Shown piece after piece: positions 41,235 to 49,998 of a DNA stretch of 64,000 nucleotides. The stretch covers positions 124,001 through 188,000 of the forward strand of contig NZ_PCOQ01000003.1 of assembly GCF_002975275.1 (NCBI RefSeq), read 5' to 3'. The translations under genes were made by a program, and so were the position numbers. Source of the stretch: Achromobacter sp. MYb9 (GTDB taxonomy: Bacteria; Pseudomonadota; Gammaproteobacteria; Burkholderiales; Burkholderiaceae_B). Every line of letters begins with the position of its first letter. Position 1 is the first letter of the stretch. The notes under the pieces were generated by a model. The model was not told the DNA's origin, made no database searches, and saw nothing but the letters and a program-made list of their open reading frames with translations.

Positions 41235-42893
41235 CTAGCCGCGCGAGATATCGGTTCCCTTTGTTTCGCGCGCGAAAATCAGGCTAAGCACCGTGCAGGC
41301 GATTGCGATGCCGACCGGGTAATAAAGGCCGGCGTAGATATTTCCGGTGGCTGCGACAATCGCGAATGCCGTCGCAGGCAGAAACCCGCCGAACCAGGCC
41401 GCACTGAGGTGATACGGGAACGACATGGCCGTATAACGGATGCGCGAGGGAAACATTTCCAGCAAAGAGGTCGTGGACGGTGCGAATGTGATCGTGCCGA
41501 AGCTGAGCAAGAGCATTAACAGCAGAACGATGGCCGGCGCGTTCACGTCGTCGGGGTTCGCGTTGCCCAGCGGGTAGTGCTTCTCGATGAGTGCCGCTCG
41601 CAATTCAGCGTCAAAGCGTTTCTTTTCTTCGGCCGCGTTTGGTGCGTCGCCCTGGTATGAGGCGATCACCTTATCGCCAACACGGATTTCCGCCACGCGG
41701 ATGTCTGTCCGAGCGACGCTTGTGTGGTTAAGGCCGAGTGACGTCATGGCGTTGGTGGCGACGTCGCAAGACGAGGTGAATTTGCTGGTACCGAGCAGAT
41801 TGAACTGCACCGAGCAGTCGGCCGGATTCGTGGCGACCACAATCGGCGACATTTCCTGAGCCCGCTGCAGCGCGGGGTTGGCATAGTGCGTGAGGCCTTG
41901 GAAGATCGGAATGGTCAGCACTGCCGCAAGAATGTAGCCGCCGATGTAGACCGGGCGCCGTCCTATCCGGTCGGACAGATTCGCGAAGATGATGTAGAGC
42001 GGCGCTGTCAGCACGGTCGCGATGATCAGCATGAAATTTGCCGTCAGTGTCTCGACCTTCAAGACCTTGGTCAAAAAGAACAGCGAGTAGAACTGGCCGG
42101 TGTACCAGAGCACGGCTTGCGCCGGCAGAATGCATAGTGCCCCGATCAGAATCAGGCGCAGGTTCTTCCAGTGGCCAAAGGTCTCGGCCAATGGTGATTT
42201 TGATGCCCGGCCCTCTGCCTTCATCTTCTTGAATTCAGGCGATTCGTCCAGCTTCAGGCGTATCCACAGCGAGATGCCCAACAACAGGATGGAAACGATG
42301 AAAGGAATGCGCCAACCCCATGCCATGAATGCGGCCGGCTCCATGCTCAGGCGCAAAGGGATGATGATGGCGACCGCCAGCAGAAACCCCACGGCGGCAG
42401 TCAGGATCACCCACGCCGTCCAGGTTGCCCGTTTGTTGGTAGGCGCGTGCTCGGCCACATAGATCATGGCGCCGCCGAATTCGCCACCGAGCGCCAATCC
42501 CTGAATCATGCGCATCAACACAAACGCGATCGGAGCGATCAGGCCGGCGGTTTCGTACGAAGGCAATACCCCGATCAGGAAGGTCGACCCGCCCATCAGG
42601 ACGATCGTGACCAGGAACGTGTACTTGCGCCCGACCAGGTCTCCCAGGCGGCCAAAGACGATGGCCCCGAACGGTCGCAGCATGAAGCCTGCGGCGAATC
42701 CCAGCAGCGTGAAGATGAAGCCGGCGGTTGGATTGACGCCAGAGAAAAACACACGGGCGATCTCGGCGGCAAGCAGCCCGATCAGGAAGAAGTCGTAAAA
42801 CTCGAACACCGTGCCCAGCGACGCGGCGATGATGACGCGTCTATCCTTTTTTGACATGGACGCCGAATGTGGTGCGGATGCGGTTATTTCCAT
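41235..42893 (-). CDS. MFS transporter, metabolite:H+ symporter family, with large inserted loop
   Basis: A 552-residue carrier. The MHS start (IAASLGTVFEFYDFFLIGLLAAEIARVFFS) and loop motif FGRLGDLVGRKYTF are typical. About 110 extra residues sit roughly at 340-450 between late membrane spans, with two Cys (NPADCSVQ and TSSCDVATN), and are probably an extracytoplasmic domain. The start at 42893 follows GGGGGAGG; an extension to 42971 is not needed. It is the first gene of the ligase/SDR/hydratase operon and likely imports the acid that the ligase activates. Confidence 0.9.
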   Translation of the reverse strand: MEITASAPHSASMSKKDRRVIIAASLGTVFEFYDFFLIGLLAAEIARVFFSGVNPTAGFIFTLLGFAAGFMLRPFGAIVFGRLGDLVGRKYTFLVTIVLMGGSTFLIGVLPSYETAGLIAPIAFVLMRMIQGLALGGEFGGAMIYVAEHAPTNKRATWTAWVILTAAVGFLLAVAIIIPLRLSMEPAAFMAWGWRIPFIVSILLLGISLWIRLKLDESPEFKKMKAEGRASKSPLAETFGHWKNLRLILIGALCILPAQAVLWYTGQFYSLFFLTKVLKVETLTANFMLIIATVLTAPLYIIFANLSDRIGRRPVYIGGYILAAVLTIPIFQGLTHYANPALQRAQEMSPIVVATNPADCSVQFNLLGTSKFTSSCDVATNAMTSLGLNHTSVARTDIRVAEIRVGDKVIASYQGDAPNAAEEKKRFDAELRAALIEKHYPLGNANPDDVNAPAIVLLLMLLLSFGTITFAPSTTSLLEMFPSRIRYTAMSFPYHLSAAWFGGFLPATAFAIVAATGNIYAGLYYPVGIAIACTVLSLIFARETKGTDISRG

Positions 42894-43218
42894 TTCCTCC
42901 CCCTTTGTGAAGGCACTTCGTCTCGTTGAGAGCTTGTTTCGCTCATCTTTCTTGCGCACATAACTGTGCAAATACAGTATTGATCAATATTGTAAATGTA
43001 CATATATGTGGAAACCCTAGGGTTTCACGGGGAGGGTGAGGGAGGGGAGCGGGACCGATCAGCCAGCAGCGTGGGAAGGGGCCTTTGTGGTCTCTTTTGA
43101 TCGAAGCGCCTGTCGGCGTCCGCCATGAATTATTTGGAACAAATATTCACAAACTGCAATTTATCTATCAGAATTGAGTTTGCGCGGACCCCTCGCGCCC
43201 CTGCCGAAGGATCTGCCC
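42894..43218. promoter_or_regulatory. 325-bp regulatory gap between the MHS transporter and chemoreceptor genes
   Basis: No coding signal on either strand. It holds two palindromes: 42973-42994 (core TATTGATCAATA, flanked by matching TACA/TGTA with one mismatched pair) and 43011-43026 (GAAACCCTAGGGTTTC, perfect). The first lies about 80 bp before the transporter ATG, suiting a TetR operator. The DNA between is AT-rich relative to its surroundings. Divergent promoters are expected here. Confidence 0.55.
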
Positions 43219-44712
43219 ATGCGCACCGCAAGCCGCTTGCTGGAAGAATCGTATCGCCGGACCGACCGTGCGATGTTGCCGCTGCTCTGGCTGCTATTCA
43301 TCGTTGGCCTATGCCTGGCGCCGCAATATGGCCGATGGGGCGCCGCTGTCACGGTAGGCGCGGTGGCGGCGGGCATTCCCACGCTGCTGATCCTGTGGCG
43401 GCCGGGCAGCGTGTCCACCCGCCTGGCGGTGGCCTGTAGCCTGATGGTGTTGGCCGCGCTTCATATTCACCTCATGTCCGGCATGGCCGAGATGCACTTC
43501 GGCATCTTCGTGCTGCTCTCCGTGCTGCTGGCGTACCGGGATTGGCGGACCATTCTGTGCGCGGCCCTGGTGATCGCGGTACATCACCTGTCTTTCAATT
43601 TCCTCCAGCAGTGGGGATACGGAACGATCTGCTTCACGGAACCCAGCCTGGGAATGGTGCTGTTGCATGCCACTTATGTCGTGGTGCAGGCTACGGCGCT
43701 GGGATGGCTGGCGTGGAAGATGGAACGCGCCGGCATCGCCGCTGAAGAGCTGGCCCGGCTTAGTGCGCATATCGGGCGCGAGCCGGGGGTATTCGACCTG
43801 CGATTTGGCGGCTTGAGCATGGATAGCGGCCTGGGCCGCAGCTTCAAGACAACCATGGACGCGGTGCACCGGACCATGAGCGACGTGCGCGCCACGGCGA
43901 CGACGCTATCGGCCGCGTCTGGCGAAATGATGCAGGGCGACCAGAAGCTGGAGGAGCGTTCGCGCGCGCAGGCCGATTCGCTGGCACAGACCGTGGCGTC
44001 GATGCGTGGCCTGGCCGCCAATGTCCATGACAACGCGGCGCACGCCATGCAGGCCCGGCAACTGACCGATCAGGCGCGCCAGATCGTGGGCACGGGGAGT
44101 ACGGCGGTGGCCGGCGTCGCGACCGTGATGGGAGAAATCCAGCAGGAAGCGAAGAAGATCTCCGAGATCATCGGCGTGATCGACAGCATCGCGTTTCAAA
44201 CGAATATCCTGGCCTTGAACGCGGCCGTGGAGGCGGCCCGCGCGGGTGAAAGCGGCAAGGGCTTCGCGGTCGTGGCCACCGAAGTCCGCGCGCTGGCCCA
44301 GCGTAGCGCCGGCGCCGCGCGCGAGATTCGCGGCCTTATCGAGGGTTCATTGGAAAAGACCACGAATGGATTCCGTCAGGCCGACAACGCGGCCGGCGTG
44401 ATCCGTGAAGTCGTTTCCAGCATTGACGGGGTTGCGGGCATCGTCGGCCAGATCGGCGACGCCGGCCGAGCCCAAAGCGCGGATATCGAAGAGGTTAATC
44501 AGGTGGTGGCCAAGATGGACGAACTGACCCGGCAAACCGCAGGCCTGATCGCAGAGGCCGCAAGCGCGTCCGCGGCCCTGCAAGCCCAGGCCGCCCAATT
44601 GCTGCAAGCGGTTAGCGTGTTTCGCTTGCAAGGCAGCCAGCTGTCTGATGTGCCGCCGGCGCCAAAGCGAATCGCGCCGTCTCCGGTCAGGCGGGCACTG
44701 GCCAGCGCCTGA
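43219..44712 (+). CDS. Methyl-accepting chemotaxis protein with polytopic N-terminal domain
   Basis: A 497-residue chemoreceptor. Instead of a periplasmic ligand domain it has about six membrane spans (roughly 20-180) with conserved His residues ([19 protein letters not shown]), resembling a membrane-embedded sensor. The cytoplasmic signalling domain carries the conserved tip [54 protein letters not shown]. No CheR/CheB-binding pentapeptide is seen at the C-terminus. The start at 43219 has AAGGAT upstream; an in-frame TTG at 43174 is less likely. Stimulus unknown; an intracellular or membrane cue is possible. Confidence 0.9.
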   Translation: MRTASRLLEESYRRTDRAMLPLLWLLFIVGLCLAPQYGRWGAAVTVGAVAAGIPTLLILWRPGSVSTRLAVACSLMVLAALHIHLMSGMAEMHFGIFVLLSVLLAYRDWRTILCAALVIAVHHLSFNFLQQWGYGTICFTEPSLGMVLLHATYVVVQATALGWLAWKMERAGIAAEELARLSAHIGREPGVFDLRFGGLSMDSGLGRSFKTTMDAVHRTMSDVRATATTLSAASGEMMQGDQKLEERSRAQADSLAQTVASMRGLAANVHDNAAHAMQARQLTDQARQIVGTGSTAVAGVATVMGEIQQEAKKISEIIGVIDSIAFQTNILALNAAVEAARAGESGKGFAVVATEVRALAQRSAGAAREIRGLIEGSLEKTTNGFRQADNAAGVIREVVSSIDGVAGIVGQIGDAGRAQSADIEEVNQVVAKMDELTRQTAGLIAEAASASAALQAQAAQLLQAVSVFRLQGSQLSDVPPAPKRIAPSPVRRALASA

Positions 44713-44778
44713 GCCACGCACGCGCCGTAAGCCGGGGCTTGCGCGGGCTGCGGCGCGCGGGCGCCGCTGGCCCACCAT

Positions 44779-45222
44779 TCAATGGAGCTGTTCCGAGCCT
44801 TTGGGCTGCAATTGCGACAACCCATTCCAATCCGGGTCCTTGAACACGCGTAGATTGATGGGGTAGGCCGGGTGCCCGGCCAGGCATTGGTTGAACGCCT
44901 CCATAAAGGCATCGACGTCGTGGGTGTAGAAACGCCACTCTTTCAGGTTATTGCCCGTCAGGCCAACTACCTGCACGCCCACATTGGAGTTTTCGAAGCC
45001 CTTCTCGATGGCGCTTTCAAAGCTGTCGGTGCTTTTCTTGTCTTCGTCATTGGGCATGCCGGACTCAATGCCGGTATATGGCCAAGAGACAATGATCAAG
45101 TTTTCGTTGACCTGACGATCAGGCGCCGACGGCAGTCCGGTACGAAAGCGAACGATGACCGAAAAACCGTTGATGCGGGTTTCACCCACTGCCCAGAGAT
45201 CGCCTGGGAAAATGCTGCTCAT
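44779..45222 (-). CDS. DUF695-type protein
   Basis: A 147-residue soluble protein. The stretch FSVIVRFRTGLPSAPDRQVNENLIIVSWPYTGIESGMPNDEDKKSTDSFESAIEKGFENSNVGVQVVGLTGNNLKEWRFYTHDVDAFMEAFNQCLAG fits the DUF695 family. In other bacteria this domain accompanies regulators of RNase E-like or unknown proteins, but its biochemical role is not settled. It is convergent with the chemoreceptor gene and shares no operon; the start ATG is at 45222. Family assignment is from memory of the pattern, hence moderate certainty. Confidence 0.65.
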   Translation of the reverse strand: MSSIFPGDLWAVGETRINGFSVIVRFRTGLPSAPDRQVNENLIIVSWPYTGIESGMPNDEDKKSTDSFESAIEKGFENSNVGVQVVGLTGNNLKEWRFYTHDVDAFMEAFNQCLAGHPAYPINLRVFKDPDWNGLSQLQPKGSEQLH

Positions 45223-45271
45223 TGAATGTATTCCTGTGTAAAAGCCGAACCGACGGGTTCAGCCCTGGATC

Positions 45272-46237
45272 CTACAAAACCTCGTGCGAATGCGCCAGCG
45301 CGCGGGCTTCACGGATGCTGCGCCCCGGTGGTTGGCCGAACATCCGCGCGTATTCCCGCGTGAACTGCGTCACGCTTTCATACCCGACGCCATAGGCGGT
45401 GGAGCTGATTGCGGCCCCTTCTGCAAGCAGGCGTCGGCGTGCTTCAAGCAGGCGGAGTTGCTTCTGGAATTGCAGCGGGGTAAGCGTGGTGATGCTACGA
45501 AAATGCGTGTGAAACGCCGACAGGCTCATGCCGGCGGCATTGGCAAGGGTTTCGACGCGCAAGGGCTCGGTGAATTTCTTCCGCAGGATTTCAACGGCGC
45601 GTGCAATGCGGTGCGCGTGGCTGTCCGTGACACCCAGTGCGCGAATCGCGTTGCCATGCCGGCCAACCAGCAGCCAATAGTGCAGTTCTCGTACCAGTTG
45701 GCGGCCCAGCAAGGCGATCGGGCCTGGCCGGTCCAGCAATCTGATCAGCCGTAACGCGGCTTCCGCCACTTCCGTTTCGGTGGGATCCACGCGCACGGGC
45801 TGATCGGGCACGGCCGGCAGGGCACGCATTTCGCTGAGCAGATCCGTGATCACGCCCAAGTCCAATTGCATGACGAACGAGTAGTAAGGCGCGGCTGCGC
45901 TGGCCGTGGTTATCTGGCTGACCGTCGGCACGTCCATCGTGATCAGCAAGGATTCGCCCGCGCCAAATTCGAAGGTCCTGGCGCCCATGGTCACGCGCTT
46001 TCGGCCTTGCAAAACCAAGGCAACCAAGGGTTTGGTGATGGCGTGTTGCAGCGGGGAGGGGGAGGTTTCACGCAGGAGGGCCACGCTGTCGATGGAAGTG
46101 GCCGCGAATCCTTCGCCGTTGACATGCGCATCGGCGTAGCGCCGCGCTACCTGCAACAAGGCTTCGGTTACACCGACATGCCTGGATGAGTCGGCCGTTG
46201 CCACGCAAGATTCAGCAGATTGGGCAAGTGAATTCAT
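45272..46237 (-). CDS. AraC-family regulator
   Basis: A 321-residue regulator of the AraC_N (cupin) type: PLVALVLQGRKRVTMGARTFEFGAGESLLITMDVPTVSQIT for sensing, then two helix-turn-helices near the C-terminus (LANAAGMSLSAFHTHFRSITTLTPLQFQKQLRLLEARRRLLAEGAAISSTAYGVGYESVTQFTREYARMFGQPPGRS). The ATG at 46237 begins MNSLAQSAESC; an upstream 48-codon extension looks non-coding. It is divergent from an SDR gene, its likely target, as for many AraC/SDR pairs. The effector is unknown. Confidence 0.88.
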   Translation of the reverse strand: MNSLAQSAESCVATADSSRHVGVTEALLQVARRYADAHVNGEGFAATSIDSVALLRETSPSPLQHAITKPLVALVLQGRKRVTMGARTFEFGAGESLLITMDVPTVSQITTASAAAPYYSFVMQLDLGVITDLLSEMRALPAVPDQPVRVDPTETEVAEAALRLIRLLDRPGPIALLGRQLVRELHYWLLVGRHGNAIRALGVTDSHAHRIARAVEILRKKFTEPLRVETLANAAGMSLSAFHTHFRSITTLTPLQFQKQLRLLEARRRLLAEGAAISSTAYGVGYESVTQFTREYARMFGQPPGRSIREARALAHSHEVL

Positions 46238-46398
46238 TGTCTTGGGCAAACACGCGTAGAGGAAAACGTCCGGAAATTGTATTCCTGGCCTTTCCGGTTC
46301 TCTACGATAAAACAAATAGGCAAGTGGCCAATATGATCGGGCAACCTGCTTGGCGCGGCAACTCCTAGCATGAACGCTCAACGATTCAGGAGCTTTTC

Positions 46399-47154
46399 AT
46401 GACAACCATTTCTCTCGTTACCGGCGCTAGCCGAGGTCTGGGCCGCAATACGGCCCTGAGCATCGCGCGCCATGGTGGCGACGTGATCATTACGTATCGC
46501 AGCGACAGGGATTCGGCGGATGCGGTGGTCGCCGACATCGCAGCGCTCGGCCGCAAGGCGATCGCGCTGCAACTGGACACGAACAACGTGGCGTCCTTTG
46601 CGGGTTTCGTGGCCGCCCTGCGCGAGGCGTTGAGCAGCAATTGGGGCCGTGACAGGTTCGATCACCTGATCAACAACGCCGGCCACGGCGAAATGGCGGA
46701 CTTCGCGTCCACCACCGAGGCGCAGTTCGATGCGCTCTTTGGCACCCACGTCAAGGGCGTGTTCTTCCTGACCCAGGCGCTGCTGCCGCTGCTGGCGGAC
46801 GGCGGCCGCATCGTGAACCTGTCGTCGGGCCTCACCCGCGTGTCTTTTCCCGGGTTTTCGGCCTACGCCGCCGCCAAGGGCGCCGTGGAAACGCTTTCCG
46901 TGTACATGGCCAAGGAACTGGGCAGCCGAGGCATCACCGTTAACGCCGTTGCGCCCGGCGCCATCGAAACCGATTTCCTTGGCGGCGCGGTGCGCGATAT
47001 CCCCGACTACAACAAGGCCTTCGCCGACCTGACCGCGCTTGGCCGTGTGGGGGTGCCGGATGATATTGGCCCTATGATCGCCAGCCTGTTGGGTCCGGAT
47101 AATCGCTGGGTTAACGGCCAGCGCATCGAAGTCTCGGGCGGTCAGTCGATTTGA
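46399..47154 (+). CDS. Short-chain dehydrogenase/reductase
   Basis: A 251-residue classical SDR. The cofactor motif VTGASRGLGRNTALSIARHG, NNAGHGEMADF, the catalytic YAAAKGAVE after VNLSSG, and the PGAIETDF segment are present. VIITYRSDRDSADAVV suggests NADP(H). It is divergent from the AraC-family gene. The substrate is unknown. The ATG at 46399 follows GGAGC at Shine-Dalgarno distance. Confidence 0.9.
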   Translation: MTTISLVTGASRGLGRNTALSIARHGGDVIITYRSDRDSADAVVADIAALGRKAIALQLDTNNVASFAGFVAALREALSSNWGRDRFDHLINNAGHGEMADFASTTEAQFDALFGTHVKGVFFLTQALLPLLADGGRIVNLSSGLTRVSFPGFSAYAAAKGAVETLSVYMAKELGSRGITVNAVAPGAIETDFLGGAVRDIPDYNKAFADLTALGRVGVPDDIGPMIASLLGPDNRWVNGQRIEVSGGQSI

Positions 47155-47226
47155 TCGAGCGATGCGCGAAGGCAGCACGCCATTCTGCAAGGACTGGACG
47201 GCGCTAAAGCAGGGGCGGTTTGCTGG

Positions 47227-47757
47227 CTAGCCGCGGAGCCCCTCTGTTTGATAGAAATGCCTGAGCTCGGCCATCGTCGCGAGTTTCACTTTGGGCAGCG
47301 CGATGCGCTCGTACATTTCTGCATACCGCCGTCGGTTGGCTGGGGTGACGACCGTGATGTGGTGGATCATTCGCCACTTCACGGAGTCCCGCCCTCCTTC
47401 CAGCGCGCCACGCCGGTCGCGTTCAATCAAGGTTCGGCGAAAGTACCGGAATAGGCTGGAGGCTGTCGACAAGTCCAGCAGAATGAAGCCGGTGGCTCGT
47501 TCGAGCCGTTGGCCAATGCTATTCGTGTAGTTTCCCTCCATGACCCAATGTTCCTGCTGTATGGCCCGGTCGTGCAGACGAAGGAAATCGGCTTTAGGAC
47601 GAGGCGTCCAGTCGCTGTGAGGCAGGTGGAAAAGCTGATCGAGGTGAATCGCTGGCAGTTCGCGCTTGCGCGCAATGGCCTGGGCCAGCGTGGACTTGCC
47701 GCTATTGCTGGGGCCCAGAATGCAGATGCGCGGGCCAAGGTCTTCAAGACGGTTCAT
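47227..47757 (-). CDS. P-loop kinase, topology-modulation/adenylate kinase-like
   Basis: A 176-residue nucleotide-binding protein. Walker A is GPSNSGKST (15-23), followed by LPAIHLDQLFHLPHSDWTPRPKADF and WVMEGNYTNSIGQRL, the pattern of the FlaR/topology-modulation and small-nucleoside-kinase-like group. Family members are AAA-like ATPases with unclear substrates. It stands alone between the SDR gene and the FAD oxidoreductase gene. Confidence 0.8.
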   Translation of the reverse strand: MNRLEDLGPRICILGPSNSGKSTLAQAIARKRELPAIHLDQLFHLPHSDWTPRPKADFLRLHDRAIQQEHWVMEGNYTNSIGQRLERATGFILLDLSTASSLFRYFRRTLIERDRRGALEGGRDSVKWRMIHHITVVTPANRRRYAEMYERIALPKVKLATMAELRHFYQTEGLRG

Positions 47758-47801
47758 ATGTGAGCCATGGACACCATTTGCATGAGCGTCAATAGAATTG
47801 C

Positions 47802-48929
47802 CTACGCCTGGAAGAAGAATCGGTCGGGACGGCAGGGATCAAGGGCACTGGACGCGTTATTGTCCAGGATTTCTTCTGAGGCAAGGCGGCCCACTATGGC
47901 CGCCAACGTAACGCCAGGATGCATGACGCAAACGTAAACGCCGCCGATATTTGGCAGATAACCGATGAAGGGAATGCCGTCGGCGGGTATGGGTCTAAGC
48001 CCGACACAAGCGGATTCCAGCTCAATGGAGGCGGCCCCATGGAGCTCGTTCTTTATTGCCTTGGCCGTTCGTAGCGCGATGGCTGCTGGCTGGTTCTCCA
48101 CGGCGTTGTCCAGGTAGTCTTCCGCCGCCAGCAACGCGCCGTCCAAGCACTGCCTGACTTCCATTTCAGGGCTGGATATCAGGGTTCGTACAAGACCGGG
48201 GGGCGCCTTGTAACGGATGAAAATGGACGGAGAAGCCGCTATCGGAAGCGGCGCACCAAGCATGTTGGTCAGCTTTGTGATGCCGGTTCCCGCCGCCAAT
48301 ACGACAACATCGGCATTGATGACTCCCATTGCGGTTTCCACGCCGGTCACAGTGGCCCCCTGGCGTGCAAAGCCGAGAACGCGTGTCTGGGTGAAAATCC
48401 TGGCCCCATTCGCTTGGGCGCCAGCGATCAACGCATGTGTCGCCGCAACCGCGTCCAGCGCCCCTTCTTCTTCCGCATAGGAAGCATAGTGAGGCGGATG
48501 CTTGAGGTTCGGCTCAAGGTCGACGATCCGTGATCGGGACACTCCATTTTTGGAGGTCGGATTACCTGAGCCTGGTAGCGCTTCACTCGACGTCGAGCGA
48601 TAAGATAACGCGCCCGTCCATCGAATTTTCATGTCGGGCAATTGGGTTTCGAGTCGCCGGTACGCGTCAATGGCCGCACCGCGCAATGGCGCGATGGGGT
48701 CGGGTTCGGGGTGCGAGGCGTTAAGCCATGCGAACGAGCTTCCTGTTACCCCAGACGCGATGTCTTCGGCCTCGACCACGGTGACGTCCGCGCCTTTACC
48801 TGCCAGATGATAAGCAACGGACGCCCCCACGATGCCTGCGCCGATGACAACAACTCGTTTATCCAGACCGTTTCCCACACTTACCTCCACACCTTCGAAC
48901 TGTCGATGGTACACAGCTGGATGATTCAT
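47802..48929 (-). CDS. FAD-dependent oxidoreductase (D-amino-acid/glycine oxidase family)
   Basis: A 375-residue DAO-family enzyme. The FAD-binding motif VVVIGAGIVGASVAYHLAGKGADVTVVEAEDIASGVTG has GAGIVG at 30-35. The substrate domain includes GLRPIPADGIPFIGYLPNIGGVYVCVMHPGVTLAAIVGRL. Its ATG (48927-48929) overlaps the stop of the LysR gene (ATGA). The frame is open much further upstream, but that DNA belongs to the LysR gene in another frame. It probably oxidises an amino acid or amine; the partner regulator and the divergent lyase/CoA-transferase fusion suggest one pathway. Substrate unknown. Confidence 0.88.
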   Translation of the reverse strand: MNHPAVYHRQFEGVEVSVGNGLDKRVVVIGAGIVGASVAYHLAGKGADVTVVEAEDIASGVTGSSFAWLNASHPEPDPIAPLRGAAIDAYRRLETQLPDMKIRWTGALSYRSTSSEALPGSGNPTSKNGVSRSRIVDLEPNLKHPPHYASYAEEEGALDAVAATHALIAGAQANGARIFTQTRVLGFARQGATVTGVETAMGVINADVVVLAAGTGITKLTNMLGAPLPIAASPSIFIRYKAPPGLVRTLISSPEMEVRQCLDGALLAAEDYLDNAVENQPAAIALRTAKAIKNELHGAASIELESACVGLRPIPADGIPFIGYLPNIGGVYVCVMHPGVTLAAIVGRLASEEILDNNASSALDPCRPDRFFFQA

Positions 48930-49855
48930 GGCTTGAGCGCCGCGGCGGTGTTGCCGTGACGCGCCACATTGGCCAGGTGTTCCAGAAGCACCTGCGCGGC
49001 GGGCGACAGATTTTCTTCGTCGCGAAAGCACAAGGTGAAACGCCGCTCGGCCCAGGCATCGGTCAATGGAATCACGATCAATCCCGTTGCGTGCGCATAG
49101 GGCTGCGCGACTTCGCGGGGAACGATGGTTATGCCCAGGTTCGCGCGAACCACACGCAAGGCCGAATCGAAGTTCGACACGATCACCCGATGCAGTAAAG
49201 GTTTTCCGGCTTGCGCGGCGGCCCGGTGCAACATGACTTGCACGGAGCTTGCGACGGGCATGCCCACATGTTCGTAATCTAGCGTTTGGCTGAACTGCAA
49301 CGTGGATTCCCGTGCCAGGGGATGGGCAGGGTGCACGACCATCGCCAGGTGATCGTTGCGGTATGGGCGGGACTGCAACCCGTCCAGAGGCGATGCGTCC
49401 CAGCAGATACCCAACGACGCCACGCCTTCCTTGATGCCGCGGATCACTTGGTGGCTCAAGCCTTCTTCCATGTCGACGCGGATGCTGCGATGACGCGGGT
49501 CTTGCAGGAACATTGCCACATCTTCGGCTAGCGATTCGGCCAGCACGGAGGACGTGGCCAGTACACGGATCTGGCCCCGCAGCCCATGGGAATAGGCGGA
49601 CATGTCGCGTTCGATCCGGGCCGTGCTGGTCATGATCGCGCGGGCATGTTCCAGCAGCGTTTCCCCGGCTGGCGTGGGCTCCATGCCGTGTTTGCGTCGG
49701 GTCAGGAGTTTGGCGCCCACGGCGCTTTCCAGCTGGGCCAGACGCTTGCTGATGGCGGATCCGACGATGTTGGCGTTCTCGCCCGCCCGGGCAATGTTGC
49801 GGGTTTCGCAAACGGCCACGAATAGCCGCAATGAAGTCAGGTCCAGGTCGCGCAT
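48926..49855 (-). CDS. LysR-family regulator
   Basis: A 309-residue LTTR. The helix-turn-helix is LRLFVAVCETRNIARAGENANIVGSAISKRLAQLESAVGAKLL; the effector domain has the LTTR-8 style GLRGQIRVLATSSVLAESLAEDVAMF. It is translationally coupled to the FAD oxidoreductase gene and divergent from the fused lyase-CoA-transferase gene. A 23-bp palindrome lies between, so it probably controls both. It is the same LTTR type as the regulator at 7262, which sits beside the unfused lyase/CoA-transferase pair. Confidence 0.9.
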   Translation of the reverse strand: MRDLDLTSLRLFVAVCETRNIARAGENANIVGSAISKRLAQLESAVGAKLLTRRKHGMEPTPAGETLLEHARAIMTSTARIERDMSAYSHGLRGQIRVLATSSVLAESLAEDVAMFLQDPRHRSIRVDMEEGLSHQVIRGIKEGVASLGICWDASPLDGLQSRPYRNDHLAMVVHPAHPLARESTLQFSQTLDYEHVGMPVASSVQVMLHRAAAQAGKPLLHRVIVSNFDSALRVVRANLGITIVPREVAQPYAHATGLIVIPLTDAWAERRFTLCFRDEENLSPAAQVLLEHLANVARHGNTAAALKP

Positions 49856-49906
49856 GGGAAGTCCCGTTTACAGGAAAGTCATCAAACCCTGCCTAAGATA
49901 TTCCGT

Positions 49907-49929
49907 TTTGGAACGTTTTGCATTCCAAA
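49907..49929. promoter_or_regulatory. LysR operator candidate TTTGGAA-N9-TTCCAAA
   Basis: A perfect 23-bp inverted repeat in the gap between the divergent LysR/oxidoreductase and fusion/Bug operons, 51 bp from the LysR ATG and 70 bp from the fusion ATG. No other candidate operator is evident in this gap. Confidence 0.6.
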
Positions 49930-49998
49930 TGATCGTTATTCGGCCGATATGTGAAATCTACACTACGCCTATTCCTGCCTTATCGGACGAAGCCATTC

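Noticed and set aside
47802-49811. A 669-codon open frame covering the FAD oxidoreductase and much of the LysR gene
   Set aside because: The first 290 or so codons are Arg/Pro/Gly-rich and antipodal to a convincing LysR protein in another frame; the FAD enzyme has its own ATG at 48929 overlapping the LysR stop.
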